Shown: positions 26,573 to 37,885 of the stretch, in pieces
Numbering within the stretch: position 1 is the first letter of the stretch
How the letters are laid out: each line of letters opens with the position of its first letter
Assembly: GCF_002806945.1 (NCBI RefSeq)
Contig: NZ_NIHC01000010.1
Coordinates: 31,070 to 95,069, forward strand
DNA length: 64,000 bases
Direction of reading: 5' to 3'
DNA from: Marinobacter salexigens
GTDB lineage: Bacteria; Pseudomonadota; Gammaproteobacteria; Pseudomonadales; Oleiphilaceae
Position numbers and translations under genes: made by a program
The notes under the pieces: model-generated
The model's database searches: none
What the model was told of the DNA's origin: nothing
The model's input: the letters and a program-made list of their open reading frames with translations, nothing else

Positions 26573-27934
26573 TTACTGGGTTGGGTCATCCAGGGTTTTC
26601 TTGTCGGTCGCCAATGCTTCAATGCCAGGTGCGCTTGCACTGAGCCACTCATTCAGTTCAATCAGATCTCTCGGGCTGAGTATGCCGGCGGCTTGCTTTA
26701 GCCGAAGGGTGTTCGTTACATAATCATAGCGGGCATTGGCGTAATCATTCAGCGCTACATAGTATGCGCGCTCTGCATCCAGCACCTCTACGATGTTTCG
26801 GGTGCCTACGTTATACCCCGCGCGGGTCGCATCCAGAGCGCTGCGGCGGGAAATAATGGTTTGCTCCAGAGCAGATGCTGTTTCTACATTGTTGTTAACC
26901 GTCAAGTAAAAACTGCGGGTACTCACTCTTACGTCGCGACGTGTCGTGTTCAGTTCTTCCTGGGCTACGGTAACCAGCGAGCGCTGTTGCCGAACGCTAG
27001 CTTGCGTTCCGCCACCCGTGTACAGGGGAACGCTTAGTTCAAGGCCGATAACACCCTGGGTTCCTTCCTGCTGTGGAAGTTTGTTGCCATCAAGTTCAGA
27101 TTTTCCGTAGGAGGCAATCAGGTCTAGCGTTGGCATGTGGCCGGATTTCGCAACGTTCAAATTAGCTTCGTTGGAATTCAGCACTGACATAGCAGCTTGG
27201 ATCGCCCAGTTCTGTTCAAGAGCCGTCATTTCCCAAGCGGACGGATCCATAGGCTCTGGCTGGCCCAAGGGGAAGTTCTGGCGCAAGTTCTGCAGATCCT
27301 CGGAATATTCGCCTGTAAAGCGGGCAAGTTGCTCCCGCGCGATGTTTGTCTGGTTTTCTGCAGCAATCCGAAGGCTTCTGGCATCGTCGTAGCTGGCGCG
27401 AGCTTCATAAACTTCTGTAATCGCGATCAGGCCAACATCAAAGCGCTCTTGAGCCTGTTCGTATTGGCGCCGAATTGCAGCTTCACCCGCTCTGGCAGTT
27501 GTTACCGTATCTTGCGCCCGCAACACATTGAAATAGGCCGTGGCGACATCAAGGATCAGTTGTTGCTGCGCCAGGTTGTATTGAGCTTGCGCGGCTTCCG
27601 TCTGGAATTTACTGGAGTCATACCGAAACCAGTTGTCTGCACGGAACACCGGTTGGGTCAGGCGCACACCGTAGTTCAATGCTTTATAGCTGTCTCCCTG
27701 GCCGTTCTTGGGGTCGAAGTCCGTGTGATTTGCATTTGCGTAGGCACCAATTTGGGGCAGCAGAGCACTTTTGCTGATGTCGCTGCCAGCTTGCTGGGAT
27801 TCGAATCTGGCCTGGGCTGCCGCGATGCCGGAGTCGTAAGAGAGTGCTTTCTCATAGGTCTCAATCAGATCTAGGGAAAGGGCGGGCTGGGCCGCCAAGA
27901 GGCCAATGAGTCCGGAAAGCAATCGTTTCTTCAT
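26573..27934 (-). CDS. tolC: TolC-family outer membrane efflux/secretion channel
   Basis: About 453 residues from the ATG at 27934, with AGGAG upstream. The signal peptide MKKRLLSGLIGLLAAQPALS is followed by LDLIETYEKALSYDSGIAAAQARFESQQAGSD, the TolC start. Two structural repeats carry the coiled-coil pattern (NYGVRLTQPVFRADNW.. and GLELSVPLYTGGGTQASVRQQRSLV), with QEELNTTRRDVRVSTRSFYLTV and GTRNIVEVLDAERAYYVALNDYANARYDYV near the end. It forms a trimeric channel for RND efflux and type I secretion. In Pseudomonas a tolC-like gene likewise lies beside thiC, with which this is divergent. Confidence 0.93.
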   Translation of the reverse strand: MKKRLLSGLIGLLAAQPALSLDLIETYEKALSYDSGIAAAQARFESQQAGSDISKSALLPQIGAYANANHTDFDPKNGQGDSYKALNYGVRLTQPVFRADNWFRYDSSKFQTEAAQAQYNLAQQQLILDVATAYFNVLRAQDTVTTARAGEAAIRRQYEQAQERFDVGLIAITEVYEARASYDDARSLRIAAENQTNIAREQLARFTGEYSEDLQNLRQNFPLGQPEPMDPSAWEMTALEQNWAIQAAMSVLNSNEANLNVAKSGHMPTLDLIASYGKSELDGNKLPQQEGTQGVIGLELSVPLYTGGGTQASVRQQRSLVTVAQEELNTTRRDVRVSTRSFYLTVNNNVETASALEQTIISRRSALDATRAGYNVGTRNIVEVLDAERAYYVALNDYANARYDYVTNTLRLKQAAGILSPRDLIELNEWLSASAPGIEALATDKKTLDDPTQ

Positions 27935-28106
27935 TATTACTCCTGAGTACATGTGCGCGCTTACGCCCAAGTCGGGCGTTGAAAAAGGAATGCCGGATTG
28001 CCCACGATAACATGGAGGCAACATCAGTAATGGCATGGCTAAATAAGTCGGCTGAAACAGTCCTGCCATTATGGACAATAATTGCGCTCAGCTCTACACT
28101 TGCAAA

Positions 28107-28127
28107 CAGCACTCACTTCGAGTGCTG
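28107..28127 (+). promoter_or_regulatory. Perfect 8-bp hairpin just upstream of the TPP riboswitch
   Basis: cagcactc (28107-28114) pairs exactly with gagtgctg (28120-28127) across a 5-nt loop. It ends 16 bp before the riboswitch. It has no T-run on the plus strand, so it may be an operator, an extra helix of the leader RNA, or chance. Confidence 0.4.
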
Positions 28128-28142
28128 TGCTTTACAGACTCG

Positions 28143-30239
<2,097 letters not shown>

Positions 30240-30324
30240 GTTCTTAGCCTGATTAGCTGGCTGGGTGCGATCCCGCCAGCTAATGACTGTCCGCGTATTA
30301 CTGTGATTCACGGGGCAGATGTGG

Positions 30325-30413
30325 GGGAACGCTTCCCAAAACTGTGCGAAGCCATGGATGGCGTAGCCAAGCGTACATGGACGTATTCACAGCGTGTTTT
30401 GGGAAGCGTTCCC
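30325..30413 (+). repeat. Dispersed intergenic palindromic element, copy 1
   Basis: 18-bp perfect arms, gggaacgcttcccaaaac (30325-30342) and gttttgggaagcgttccc (30396-30413), enclose a 53-bp core that starts TGTGCGAAGCCATGG and ends TTCACAGCGT. The core is nearly the same in copies 2 and 3. It lies between thiC and nudF, both on this strand. Confidence 0.9.
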
Positions 30414-30500
30414 GCGCAGCTGTCTTGCACCCAAAGCAGGCTTGCAATAAACAACACCAAACGGCTATCGTGCAAAACCGATTTCATAACAGAGTGAAGC

Positions 30501-31115
30501 ATGACCAAGCCGTTCCAGTTCAAAGCCAGTGATGTCAACGTCGAAAAGCGCGAAACCATCTTTCAAGGCTTCTTCCGCATGGACAAGCTGTGGCTGACCC
30601 ACCCGCGCTTTGATGGCCGCCAAATGCCGCAGTTTACCCGCGAACTCTTCGTCCGCGGCGACGCCACCTGCGTACTCCCCTACGACCCCGAAAGGGACGA
30701 AGTTGTACTGCTGGAACAGTTCCGCCTCGGCGCACTGGGCCGCGAACAGTCCCCTTGGTTGCTGGAATTGGTCGCTGGCATGAACGAAGAAGGCGAAAAC
30801 AGCGAAGAAGTTGCCCAAAGAGAAGCCGAAGAAGAAGCCGGGCTCAGCTTCAGCAAACTCGAAAAAATCTGCGACTACCTGGTTTCCCCTGGCGGCACTA
30901 CAGAAATGGTTTACCTCTACTGCGGCAAAGTCAGCACAGAATCCGCCGGCGGCCTGTTTGGCCTGGAAGAGGAAAGCGAAGACATACAAGCCCACGTAGT
31001 CTCAGCAGACGAAGCCATCGCCATGATCAGTGACGGGCGCATCAACAACGCAGCGGCAATCATTGCTATCCAGTGGCTGCAGATCAACCGCGCCAGATTG
31101 CGGGCAGGGTGGTAG
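30501..31115 (+). CDS. nudF: ADP-ribose diphosphatase (Nudix)
   Basis: A 204-residue Nudix hydrolase. The Nudix box GX5EX7REUXEEXGU is seen at residues 93-115 (GMNEEGENSEEVAQREAEEEAGL), preceded by DEVVLLEQFRLGA and followed by SPGGTTEMVYLYCGKV, matching the NudF/AdpP subgroup that cleaves ADP-ribose to AMP and ribose 5-phosphate. The next gene starts two bases after its stop, so nudF-DUF1249-cpdA form the conserved cluster seen in E. coli and Pseudomonas. A repeat element sits between it and thiC. Confidence 0.94.
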   Translation: MTKPFQFKASDVNVEKRETIFQGFFRMDKLWLTHPRFDGRQMPQFTRELFVRGDATCVLPYDPERDEVVLLEQFRLGALGREQSPWLLELVAGMNEEGENSEEVAQREAEEEAGLSFSKLEKICDYLVSPGGTTEMVYLYCGKVSTESAGGLFGLEEESEDIQAHVVSADEAIAMISDGRINNAAAIIAIQWLQINRARLRAGW

Positions 31116-31117
31116 CC

Positions 31118-31603
31118 ATGAATGAATGGACCATGAAACCCAAGCGTTATGTGCCGGATCTGCGCCAGCTGGGAGCTTTGTGTGATGGTAACTACCAGCG
31201 CCTTCGCAGATTGCGCCAGCTCAGGGTGGATGATAAGCCTGTGTGCGATATTGAGCTGCACCGGGAAAACGAATACCTGGGCCGCGTCCGCATTCGGGTG
31301 CTGCAAACTGCCCGCTATACAGAAACCCTACTGCTTGAACAGATCCACAATAGTGGCCGCTGGCTGAATAACCCGCAGATGACCGTTCGGGTTTACCACG
31401 ATGCCACCATGGCAGAGGTTATCAGCTGTTATCGCGATACGCAGATAGCGCCCGTGAACGATTATCCTAACCGCTTTATGCACCATCCGGATGAGAAAGC
31501 TCAGGTTAATGGGTTTCTCGCCGACTGGCTGGAATACTGTCTGAGGTTCGGACACCTGCCACTTGAATATGGAGCCTGGATTTCCGGGCAGGGTGCCGAC
31601 TAA
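31118..31603 (+). CDS. DUF1249 family protein (YqiB-like)
   Basis: About 161 residues from the ATG at 31118 (MNEWTMKPKRYVPDLRQLGALCDGNYQRLRRL), preceded by an AGGGTGG site. Features match DUF1249: ETLLLEQIHNSGRWLNNPQMTVRVYHDATMAEVISCY, then NDYPNRFMHHPDEKAQVNGFLADWLEYCL. It is soluble, of unknown function, and found between nudF and cpdA in many gammaproteobacteria, as here. The frame open from 31073 overlaps the nudF end and is not the start. Confidence 0.9.
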   Translation: MNEWTMKPKRYVPDLRQLGALCDGNYQRLRRLRQLRVDDKPVCDIELHRENEYLGRVRIRVLQTARYTETLLLEQIHNSGRWLNNPQMTVRVYHDATMAEVISCYRDTQIAPVNDYPNRFMHHPDEKAQVNGFLADWLEYCLRFGHLPLEYGAWISGQGAD

Positions 31604-31833
31604 GGTTGGACTTGCCTTGCTGGCAACAAGCCGAGCATTATGAAAGGCGGATTCAGTTGGCAAATCGCGCAATATTTTGCCCGTGTTGAGCCAGAATGTG
31701 ACGCGGGTTCCAGTCGTAAGTGATAAATTCGTTAGCTTACAACGTACACTTGTCGTCAAACCACGGGAACCTGTGTAAAGCGGCAGCCTGTGAATCTGTT
31801 CCTTATTGATGGCAGCAAGCAGGCCAAAACATC

Positions 31834-32640
31834 ATGACCTCAACGGAAACCGCCCGCACACTGCGGGTACTGCAGTTAACGGATCCGCACCTGATGGCCA
31901 GCGCCGATGGCGCGTTACTCGGTGTAAATACCCGTGACAGCCTCGATGCAGTGATAGCCGAGGCACTCAAGTCCCACGGACAACCAGATCTGATCCTTGC
32001 CACCGGCGATCTAGCTCAGGATGGATCAGAAGAGGCTTATCGCACTCTCGGGGACCGCCTTGGTGCTTTTACCTGTGAGTCCGCCTGGATTGCCGGTAAT
32101 CACGACCATGTTGCGCGTTTGACCGCCGTTGCTGAAGATTACAGCGCAAATCGCCGTCACCTGATGCTGGGCGGTTGGCAATTTGTGCTTCTGGACTCAT
32201 CCGTACCTGGGGAGGTTCATGGGGAGCTTGCGAAATCCGAGCTGGATTTTTTGGCTGAAACGCTTGAGCGGCACCCGGATGTGCCCGCGCTCGTCACATT
32301 GCACCACCACCCCGTTGATATTGATACTGAATGGATGGCAGAAATTGGTCTGAGAAACCGTGAAGCGTTCTGGCAGGTGATTGATCGGTTCCCGCAAGTG
32401 AAGATCGTTTTGTGGGGCCACGTTCACCAAACCTTCGAGCAACAGAGAAAGGGTGTGAAGTTGCTGGCGACCCCTTCTACCTGCATTCAGTTTACCTCTG
32501 GCTCGCAAAACTTCTCTGTAGATGATCTGGCGCCCGGGTATCGCTGGTTCGAACTCCAGGCCTCCGGCAACTTCACAACGGAAGTTCACCGGGCCCGGAG
32601 TTTCGAGTTTGAGCTGGATCAGAACAGCAACGGCTACTGA
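31834..32640 (+). CDS. cpdA: 3',5'-cyclic-AMP phosphodiesterase
   Basis: A 268-residue metallophosphoesterase. The dinuclear-metal motifs are in order: LTDPHL (D17, H19), [21 protein letters not shown] and GHVHQ. CpdA hydrolyses cAMP and lowers Crp signalling. A 230-bp gap separates it from DUF1249, longer than in the usual cluster, so it may have its own promoter. It converges with metE; their coding ends overlap by 7 bp. Confidence 0.93.
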   Translation: MTSTETARTLRVLQLTDPHLMASADGALLGVNTRDSLDAVIAEALKSHGQPDLILATGDLAQDGSEEAYRTLGDRLGAFTCESAWIAGNHDHVARLTAVAEDYSANRRHLMLGGWQFVLLDSSVPGEVHGELAKSELDFLAETLERHPDVPALVTLHHHPVDIDTEWMAEIGLRNREAFWQVIDRFPQVKIVLWGHVHQTFEQQRKGVKLLATPSTCIQFTSGSQNFSVDDLAPGYRWFELQASGNFTTEVHRARSFEFELDQNSNGY

Positions 32641-34955
32641 GCGGCTTCGGCAAGCTCAGGCTCCAGGTCTTCGCTTTCAGCAAATTGCGCTCTCAGCTCC
32701 TGGGCAGCCGCTACCATAGCTTCGAGAGCAGGTTTTACCTCTTCCCAGCGCCGGGTTTTCAGACCGCAGTCCGGGTTTACCCACAAACGCTCTGCCGGGA
32801 TCCGCTCTGCGGCCTTGCTCATCAAGTCGGTTACTTGCGCCACTCGCGGAATGTTCGGGGAGTGGATGTCATACACCCCTGGGCCTATATCGTTGGGATA
32901 CTCAAAACCCTTGAATGCATCCAGCAGCTCCATGGCAGAACGCGACGTTTCGATGGTGATCACATCCGCATCCATTCGGGCAATGGCCCCAATGATGTCG
33001 TTGAACTCCGAATAGCACATGTGGGTGTGAATCTGGGTGTCATCCTGCACGCCATTCGCACTGATGCGGAAGGCTTCGATGGCCCACTCCAGATAGTTGT
33101 TCCAGTCGGATTGGCGCAGTGGTAAACCTTCGCGCAATGCGGCTTCATCAATCTGGATAATCCCTACGCCGGCCTTTTCCAGATCCTGCACTTCTTCACG
33201 TACGGCCAGAGCCAACTGCAGGCAGGTGTCCTTGCGTGGCTGGTCATCCCGCACGAACGACCAGTTCAGAATGGTTACAGGGCCAGTAAGCATGCCTTTC
33301 ATGGGCTTGTCGGTCAGGGACTGGGCGTATTTGGTCCAGTCTACGGTCATGGCGTTGGGGCGCGCGATGTCACCAAACAGAATGGGTGGTTTCACGCATC
33401 GGGAGCCATAGGACTGCACCCAGCCAAAGCGGCTGAACACATAGCCTTCCAACTGCTCGCCAAAATACTCCACCATGTCGTTGCGCTCGGCCTCACCATG
33501 CACCAACACATCCAGGCCAAGTGCTTCCTGTTGCTCAACACAGTAGGCAATTTCCTGGTGAATCCGCGCGGTGTAGTCCTGCTGGCTCAGGTTGCCCTGG
33601 CGGAACTCTTTACGTACCTCACGAATTTCCGGTGTTTGCGGAAAAGAGCCAATGGTGGTGGTTGGATAAGCGGGCAGTTTGAAGCGTTCCTGCTGCAATT
33701 TGATCCGCGTACTGAATGGGCTCTTGCGCTGGCCGTGTTCCGGGGTGATGGCTGCGACTGCTTTGGCAACGGCGGGGTTATGAACCCGAGACGACTGGCG
33801 CCGGCTGTCGATGGCCTCCTGGTTGTCCGCCAGTTCCTTGGCCACAGCCTCTCGGCCTTCATCAAGTGCTTTTGCCAGCGTGGCTAATTCCAGCAACTTC
33901 TGGCGGGCAAATGCCAGCCAGTTGCGCACTTCGGCATCCAGCGTGGTTTCACTTTCCAGATCAACCGGTACGTGCAGAAGTGAACAGGACGGCGCGAGCC
34001 ACAAGCGCTCGCCCAGCTTTTCCTTTAATGGCTCCAAAAGGTCCAGCGTGGCATTCAGATCCGTTTTCCAAATGTTGCGACCATTGATCACACCGAGGGA
34101 CAAGATCTTATGCGCAGGCAGCCAGTCGGCCAGTCGCGACACCTCATTCGCTGCACTGATAGCATCCAGGTGGAAGCCCGCCACAGGCAGTTCGCAGGCA
34201 AGTTGCAGGTTTTCCCGTAGCTCGCCAAAGTAAGTGGTGAGCAGCAGTTTAACCGGAGCGGTTTTCAGTTCGTGGTAGGCGAGAATAAAGGCATGCTTCC
34301 AGTCGGCATCCAGCTCAGTAACCAGTGCCGGCTCATCTATCTGCACCCATTCGGCACCGGCATCGGCAAGCTTTGTCAGTAACTCGGTGTATACCGGCAG
34401 CAGCTTCTCCAGCAGCTGCAAACGGTCGGATTCATCTTTGGCCTTTCCCAGCCATAGATAGGTAACCGGGCCGATGATGACAGGCTTGGTGTTTACACCC
34501 TGGGCACGGGCTTCCGCCAGTTGCACCAGAATGCGATCAGCGTTCAGGCTGAAGTCCGTATCGGCACTGAACTCCGGCACTATGTAATGATAGTTGGTAT
34601 CAAACCACTTGGTCATCTCGCCCGCATGCACACTGCAGCAGGCGCTGTCGCTGGGGGAGCGGCCCCGGGCCACACGGAAATACTCATCCAGTGGCGAACC
34701 TTGCTGGGCGCTTGCCCGCTCCGGCAAATTGCCGAGGGTGGCGCTCATGTCCAGTACCTGATCGTACAGCGAAAAATCGCCTACCGGTGCCAGAGCAAGG
34801 CCTGCCTGCTCTTGCCAGTTTTGCGCCCGCAACCCGGCGGCGGTTTCCTGCAACGCTTGTTCGCTGGACTTGCCGTTCCAAAGCGCTTCCAGAGCAAATT
34901 TCAGTTCCCGGCGAGCGCCGATGCGCGGGTAGCCGAGGTTGTGAGTAGTGGTCAT
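32634..34955 (-). CDS. metE: Cobalamin-independent methionine synthase
   Basis: A 773-residue protein, typical of MetE (about 750-760). It begins [29 protein letters not shown]. The C-terminal domain has [38 protein letters not shown], the zinc ligands in HTHMCYSEF, and [16 protein letters not shown]. It methylates homocysteine with 5-methyl-tetrahydropteroyltri-L-glutamate. It is divergent from a metR-like regulator gene, the classical arrangement, and no cobalamin riboswitch is seen upstream. Confidence 0.97.
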   Translation of the reverse strand: MTTTHNLGYPRIGARRELKFALEALWNGKSSEQALQETAAGLRAQNWQEQAGLALAPVGDFSLYDQVLDMSATLGNLPERASAQQGSPLDEYFRVARGRSPSDSACCSVHAGEMTKWFDTNYHYIVPEFSADTDFSLNADRILVQLAEARAQGVNTKPVIIGPVTYLWLGKAKDESDRLQLLEKLLPVYTELLTKLADAGAEWVQIDEPALVTELDADWKHAFILAYHELKTAPVKLLLTTYFGELRENLQLACELPVAGFHLDAISAANEVSRLADWLPAHKILSLGVINGRNIWKTDLNATLDLLEPLKEKLGERLWLAPSCSLLHVPVDLESETTLDAEVRNWLAFARQKLLELATLAKALDEGREAVAKELADNQEAIDSRRQSSRVHNPAVAKAVAAITPEHGQRKSPFSTRIKLQQERFKLPAYPTTTIGSFPQTPEIREVRKEFRQGNLSQQDYTARIHQEIAYCVEQQEALGLDVLVHGEAERNDMVEYFGEQLEGYVFSRFGWVQSYGSRCVKPPILFGDIARPNAMTVDWTKYAQSLTDKPMKGMLTGPVTILNWSFVRDDQPRKDTCLQLALAVREEVQDLEKAGVGIIQIDEAALREGLPLRQSDWNNYLEWAIEAFRISANGVQDDTQIHTHMCYSEFNDIIGAIARMDADVITIETSRSAMELLDAFKGFEYPNDIGPGVYDIHSPNIPRVAQVTDLMSKAAERIPAERLWVNPDCGLKTRRWEEVKPALEAMVAAAQELRAQFAESEDLEPELAEAAQ

Positions 34956-35022
34956 CCGGAACTCCTGAATCTGTGTTTGTTGGGTTATTGATAGGAGTTG
35001 CCAGATTAGCGCTCGGGGTTGA

Positions 35023-35045
35023 TGAATAATAATGGTATTATTTCA
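35023..35045. promoter_or_regulatory. Candidate MetR operator between metE and metR
   Basis: An inverted repeat tgaataat (35023-35030), six-base spacer aatggt, attatttca (35037-35045) with one unpaired T sits in the divergent gap. It begins and ends with the TGAA/TTCA half-sites typical of MetR, though the spacing is wider than the usual TGAA-N5-TTCA. Confidence 0.5.
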
Positions 35046-35076
35046 GGGTTCTATTAATTTCACTCATGGGTGCCGA

Positions 35077-35967
35077 ATGATTGAACGTAACCACCTGGAG
35101 CTTCTTCGAGCCGTTGAAACTGAAGGGTCTCTCACGGCTGCGGCGAATCGCCTTCACCTTACCCAGTCAGCATTAAGTCACTCTGTTCGTAAACTGGAGC
35201 AGCAGTTGGGCACCCCGATTTGGTTGCGGGAAGGGCGCCAGCTGCGGTTAACCCAGGCGGGTAGTCACCTGTTGGCACTGGCGAATCGCCTGCTGCCCCA
35301 GTTTGAACATGCGGAAATGCTCATCGGCCAGTTCGCCAGAGGACAGGCCGGCACCCTGCGTATCGGAATGGAGTGCCACCCCTGTTACCAGTGGCTGTTA
35401 AAAGTTGTTGGGCCTTACCTGGAACAGTGGCCGTCAGTGGATGTGGATGTAAAACAGAAATTCCAGTTTGGGGGTATTGGTGCTTTATTTGGCCACGACA
35501 TCGACATGCTGGTCACCCCCGACCCGCTGCACAGGCCGGGATTGGTGTTTAAGCCAGTGTTTGATTACGAGCAGGTACTGGTGGTTGCCGCTACCCACCG
35601 GCTCGCAGGCAAACCTTGGGCAGAAGCAGCGGATCTGGAAACGGAAACCCTGATTACATATCCTGTGGCGATCGAGCGGCTGGATGTGTTCAATCACATA
35701 CTGGTGCCCGCAAACATGCGCCCGGCCCGCCACAAAACCATCGAGACCACCGATATCATGTTGCAAATGGTGGCCGCAGGCCGTGGCGTGGCGGCCTTGC
35801 CCCGTTGGCTGGTGACGGAATACAGCGAACGGTTAGGTATTGTTCCGGTGCAGCTGGGTAAAGATGGCATCGCCAAACAGATATTTCTCGGTTGCCGCGA
35901 GCGCGATGTGGGAGTGCAATACATGGATTCCTTCATGAAGCTGGCGCGGGAGGTTCGCTGGCGTTAA
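35077..35967 (+). CDS. metR: LysR-family transcriptional regulator, MetR-like
   Basis: About 296 residues from the ATG at 35077 (MIERNHLELLRAVETEGSLTAAANRLHLTQSALSHSVRKLEQQLG), an N-terminal winged helix-turn-helix of the LysR type at 1-65. A substrate-binding domain follows (TLRIGMECHPCYQWLLKVV, DIDMLVTPDPLHRPGLVF). In E. coli MetR activates metE with homocysteine as co-effector. Divergence from metE supports the name; the 45-base longer open frame from 35032 would cover the candidate operator and is less likely. Confidence 0.88.
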   Translation: MIERNHLELLRAVETEGSLTAAANRLHLTQSALSHSVRKLEQQLGTPIWLREGRQLRLTQAGSHLLALANRLLPQFEHAEMLIGQFARGQAGTLRIGMECHPCYQWLLKVVGPYLEQWPSVDVDVKQKFQFGGIGALFGHDIDMLVTPDPLHRPGLVFKPVFDYEQVLVVAATHRLAGKPWAEAADLETETLITYPVAIERLDVFNHILVPANMRPARHKTIETTDIMLQMVAAGRGVAALPRWLVTEYSERLGIVPVQLGKDGIAKQIFLGCRERDVGVQYMDSFMKLAREVRWR

Positions 35968-36011
35968 GGTTTCGGTTACACTGCCCAAAAATTTTGTCAG
36001 GAACTACACTT

Positions 36012-36404
36012 ATGAGCGAAACACCTCCCGATCTCAAATACATTGAAACCCACCAGTGGGTGCGCGTAGACGCCGACGGCACCGCCACGGTGGGCATTAC
36101 CGACTACGCCCAGGAGCAGTTGGGTGACGTGGTTTACATTGGCGTTCCCGAAGTGGGAGAAACCGTTACCGGCGGCGAAGAAGCCGGCGTTGCCGAATCC
36201 GTAAAATCCGCCTCCGACGTGTTCAGCCCGGTAACCGGTGAGGTTGTCGAGATTAACGAGATTCTGGAAGATGAGCCGGAGAAGGTTAACGAAGACCCGT
36301 ATGGCGATGGCTGGATGTTCAAGGTAAAGCTTGCCGACAAAGGTGAACTTGATGGGTTGATGGATGCTGATACCTATGCGGAGCATGTGGCGGCGGCTGA
36401 GTAA
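36012..36404 (+). CDS. gcvH: Glycine cleavage system H protein
   Basis: A 130-residue lipoyl carrier. The lipoylated lysine is K65 in AGVAESVKSASDVFSPVTGEVVEIN. It starts MSETPPDLKYIETHQWVRVDADGTATVGITDYAQEQLGDVVY, a standard GcvH N-terminus; the ATG has GGAACT upstream. GcvH shuttles the aminomethyl group among P, T and L proteins. The P and T genes are not in the window. A palindromic repeat element follows it at 36454. Confidence 0.96.
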   Translation: MSETPPDLKYIETHQWVRVDADGTATVGITDYAQEQLGDVVYIGVPEVGETVTGGEEAGVAESVKSASDVFSPVTGEVVEINEILEDEPEKVNEDPYGDGWMFKVKLADKGELDGLMDADTYAEHVAAAE

Positions 36405-36453
36405 CTTTTTTCAGTATTCTGGTGTGCAGTTTATAGGCAATGCCAATGTTGAA

Positions 36454-36556
36454 GCAGTCGGGGCGCGCCTCCCAAAACTGTGCGGAGCCATGGATGGCGG
36501 AGCCAAGCGTACAGGGACGTATCCACAGCGTGTTTTGGGAGGCGCGCCCCGACTGC
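36454..36556 (+). repeat. Dispersed intergenic palindromic element, copy 2
   Basis: 25-bp perfect arms at 36454-36478 (beginning gcagtcggggcgcgc) and 36532-36556 enclose a 53-bp core that differs from copy 1 at four positions by eye. It lies between gcvH and rlmI, both on this strand. Confidence 0.92.
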
Positions 36557-36631
36557 GTTCCCAGCCCGTGTGTGGCCGTCGTCAGTTAATGTATAATCCC
36601 CGCCCTGAATTTCTTCCCCAAGGTGGCAGCA

Positions 36632-37828
36632 ATGAATTTCCCGGTTTTATATCTACGCAAAGGCGCGGAGCGCAGGCTTCGGGCTGGCCATCTTTGGGTT
36701 TACAGCAACGAAGTCGACATCCAGCGCTCGCCGCTAACACAGTTTGAGGCCGGCACCCAAGCCGAACTGCGGGCATCCAATGACAAACCGCTCGGAGTGA
36801 TATTCGTAAACCCCCACGCCCTCATCTGCGGCCGCTTGATCAGCCGGGATGCCGCACAGGGCATGACACCAAATCGCCTGACCAAACGCATGGAAACAGC
36901 CCTGGCGCTGCGGGACCGGCTGTTTGATAAGCCATTTTACCGCTGGGTCTTCGGCGACAGTGATGGCTTATCCGGGCTGGTTATAGACCGCTTTGGCGAT
37001 ACCGCAGTGGTACAGATTTCCACCGCCGGCATGGAACAGATGAAAGAATCCATTGTTCGAGCAGTTCAGCGCCTGATTCAACCGAAAGCCATCATCCTCA
37101 AAAACGATGGCAAGATGCGCAGCGTTGAAGGGCTGGACAGCTACATTGAGCAAGCCCACGGCCCGGAAGCGACTCTGTTGGAAGTAGAGGAAAACGGCGT
37201 GCGCTTCGAAGTGCCCCTGGAAGGCGGCCAGAAAACCGGCTGGTTTTACGATCACCGCATGAATCGCCAGCGCCTGCAGGCCTATGCGCCGGGTAAACGG
37301 GTGCTGGACGTGTTCAGTTACGTGGGGGGCTGGGGTATTCAGGCGGCCTGCGCAGGTGCCACTCAGGTTACCTGTGTGGACAGTTCCTCAAGCGCCATTG
37401 ATTCCGTGCATCACAACGCCAGGCTCAACGGCCTGGAGAATATGGAAACCATTGAGGGTGATGCCTTTGAAGCGCTTAAAGCACTGGCGGAAGAAAAGGA
37501 AAAGTTTGATATCGTTGTGCTGGACCCGCCCGCATTAATTCCCCGCCGTCGCGACCAGAAAGCGGGGGAGCAGGCCTATGCACGCTTGAACCAGTTGGGG
37601 TTGCGGCTGCTGGAACGGGACGGGATTCTTGTGTCTGCCTCCTGCTCCATGCATCTCTCCCAAGAGAAACTGGTGGATATCATCCGTGGCAGTGGCCGAA
37701 AAATTGATCGCTTTGTGCAGTTACTTGAACAGGGGCATCAGGCGCCGGACCACCCGATTATTCCGGGTATTCCCGAAACCGACTACATCAAATCCTGCTT
37801 CGTGCGGTCTCTTACTGGCTTTATGTGA
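36632..37828 (+). CDS. rlmI: 23S rRNA (cytosine-1962) methyltransferase RlmI-like
   Basis: About 398 residues from the ATG at 36632 (MNFPVLYLRKGAERRLRAGHLWVYSNEVD). An N-terminal PUA domain (about 1-75) precedes a class I SAM methyltransferase: GQKTGWFYDHRMNRQRL, VLDVFSYVGGWGIQAACAGATQVTCVDSS, DIVVLDPPALIPRR and the catalytic-Cys region VSASCSMHLS. RlmI-type enzymes make m5C1962 in 23S rRNA. A GTG nine bases upstream is in frame; the ATG is the typical start. The 36405-36631 gap before it holds the repeat. Confidence 0.9.
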   Translation: MNFPVLYLRKGAERRLRAGHLWVYSNEVDIQRSPLTQFEAGTQAELRASNDKPLGVIFVNPHALICGRLISRDAAQGMTPNRLTKRMETALALRDRLFDKPFYRWVFGDSDGLSGLVIDRFGDTAVVQISTAGMEQMKESIVRAVQRLIQPKAIILKNDGKMRSVEGLDSYIEQAHGPEATLLEVEENGVRFEVPLEGGQKTGWFYDHRMNRQRLQAYAPGKRVLDVFSYVGGWGIQAACAGATQVTCVDSSSSAIDSVHHNARLNGLENMETIEGDAFEALKALAEEKEKFDIVVLDPPALIPRRRDQKAGEQAYARLNQLGLRLLERDGILVSASCSMHLSQEKLVDIIRGSGRKIDRFVQLLEQGHQAPDHPIIPGIPETDYIKSCFVRSLTGFM

Positions 37829-37836
37829 TGCTGACA

Positions 37837-37868
37837 CCGGGCCTGCTCCCACAAAGAAGCAGGCCCGG
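37837..37868. terminator. Strong hairpin between convergent rlmI and HAD phosphatase gene
   Basis: ccgggcctgct (37837-37847) pairs exactly with agcaggcccgg (37858-37868) across a 10-nt loop. It has no clean U-run, but it lies between two converging genes. The arm ends resemble pseudomonad REP-type units (gcctgctcccaca), so it could be a repeat serving as a terminator. Confidence 0.6.
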
Positions 37869-37885
37869 TTCTGCCCAAGCGGCCG

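Noticed and set aside
30325..30413. Palindromic element as an integron attC site
   Set aside because: attC sites also keep structure with variable sequence, but no RYYYAAC/GTTRRRY core sites, integrase or cassette cluster is present.
30303..30559. Small open frames over the thiC-nudF gap
   Set aside because: They are translations of the palindromic repeat. Similar peptides (GWRSQAYMDVFTACF, KRTWTYSQRVLG) appear at every copy of the repeat, so they reflect DNA repeats, not genes.
32540..32560. GGTTCGAACTCC, like a tRNA T-arm
   Set aside because: It lies in the cpdA coding sequence and has no acceptor stem or anticodon arm around it.
36364..36747. 127-codon frame between gcvH and rlmI
   Set aside because: It crosses the repeat element and the start of rlmI in another frame; no ribosome-binding site or family match.
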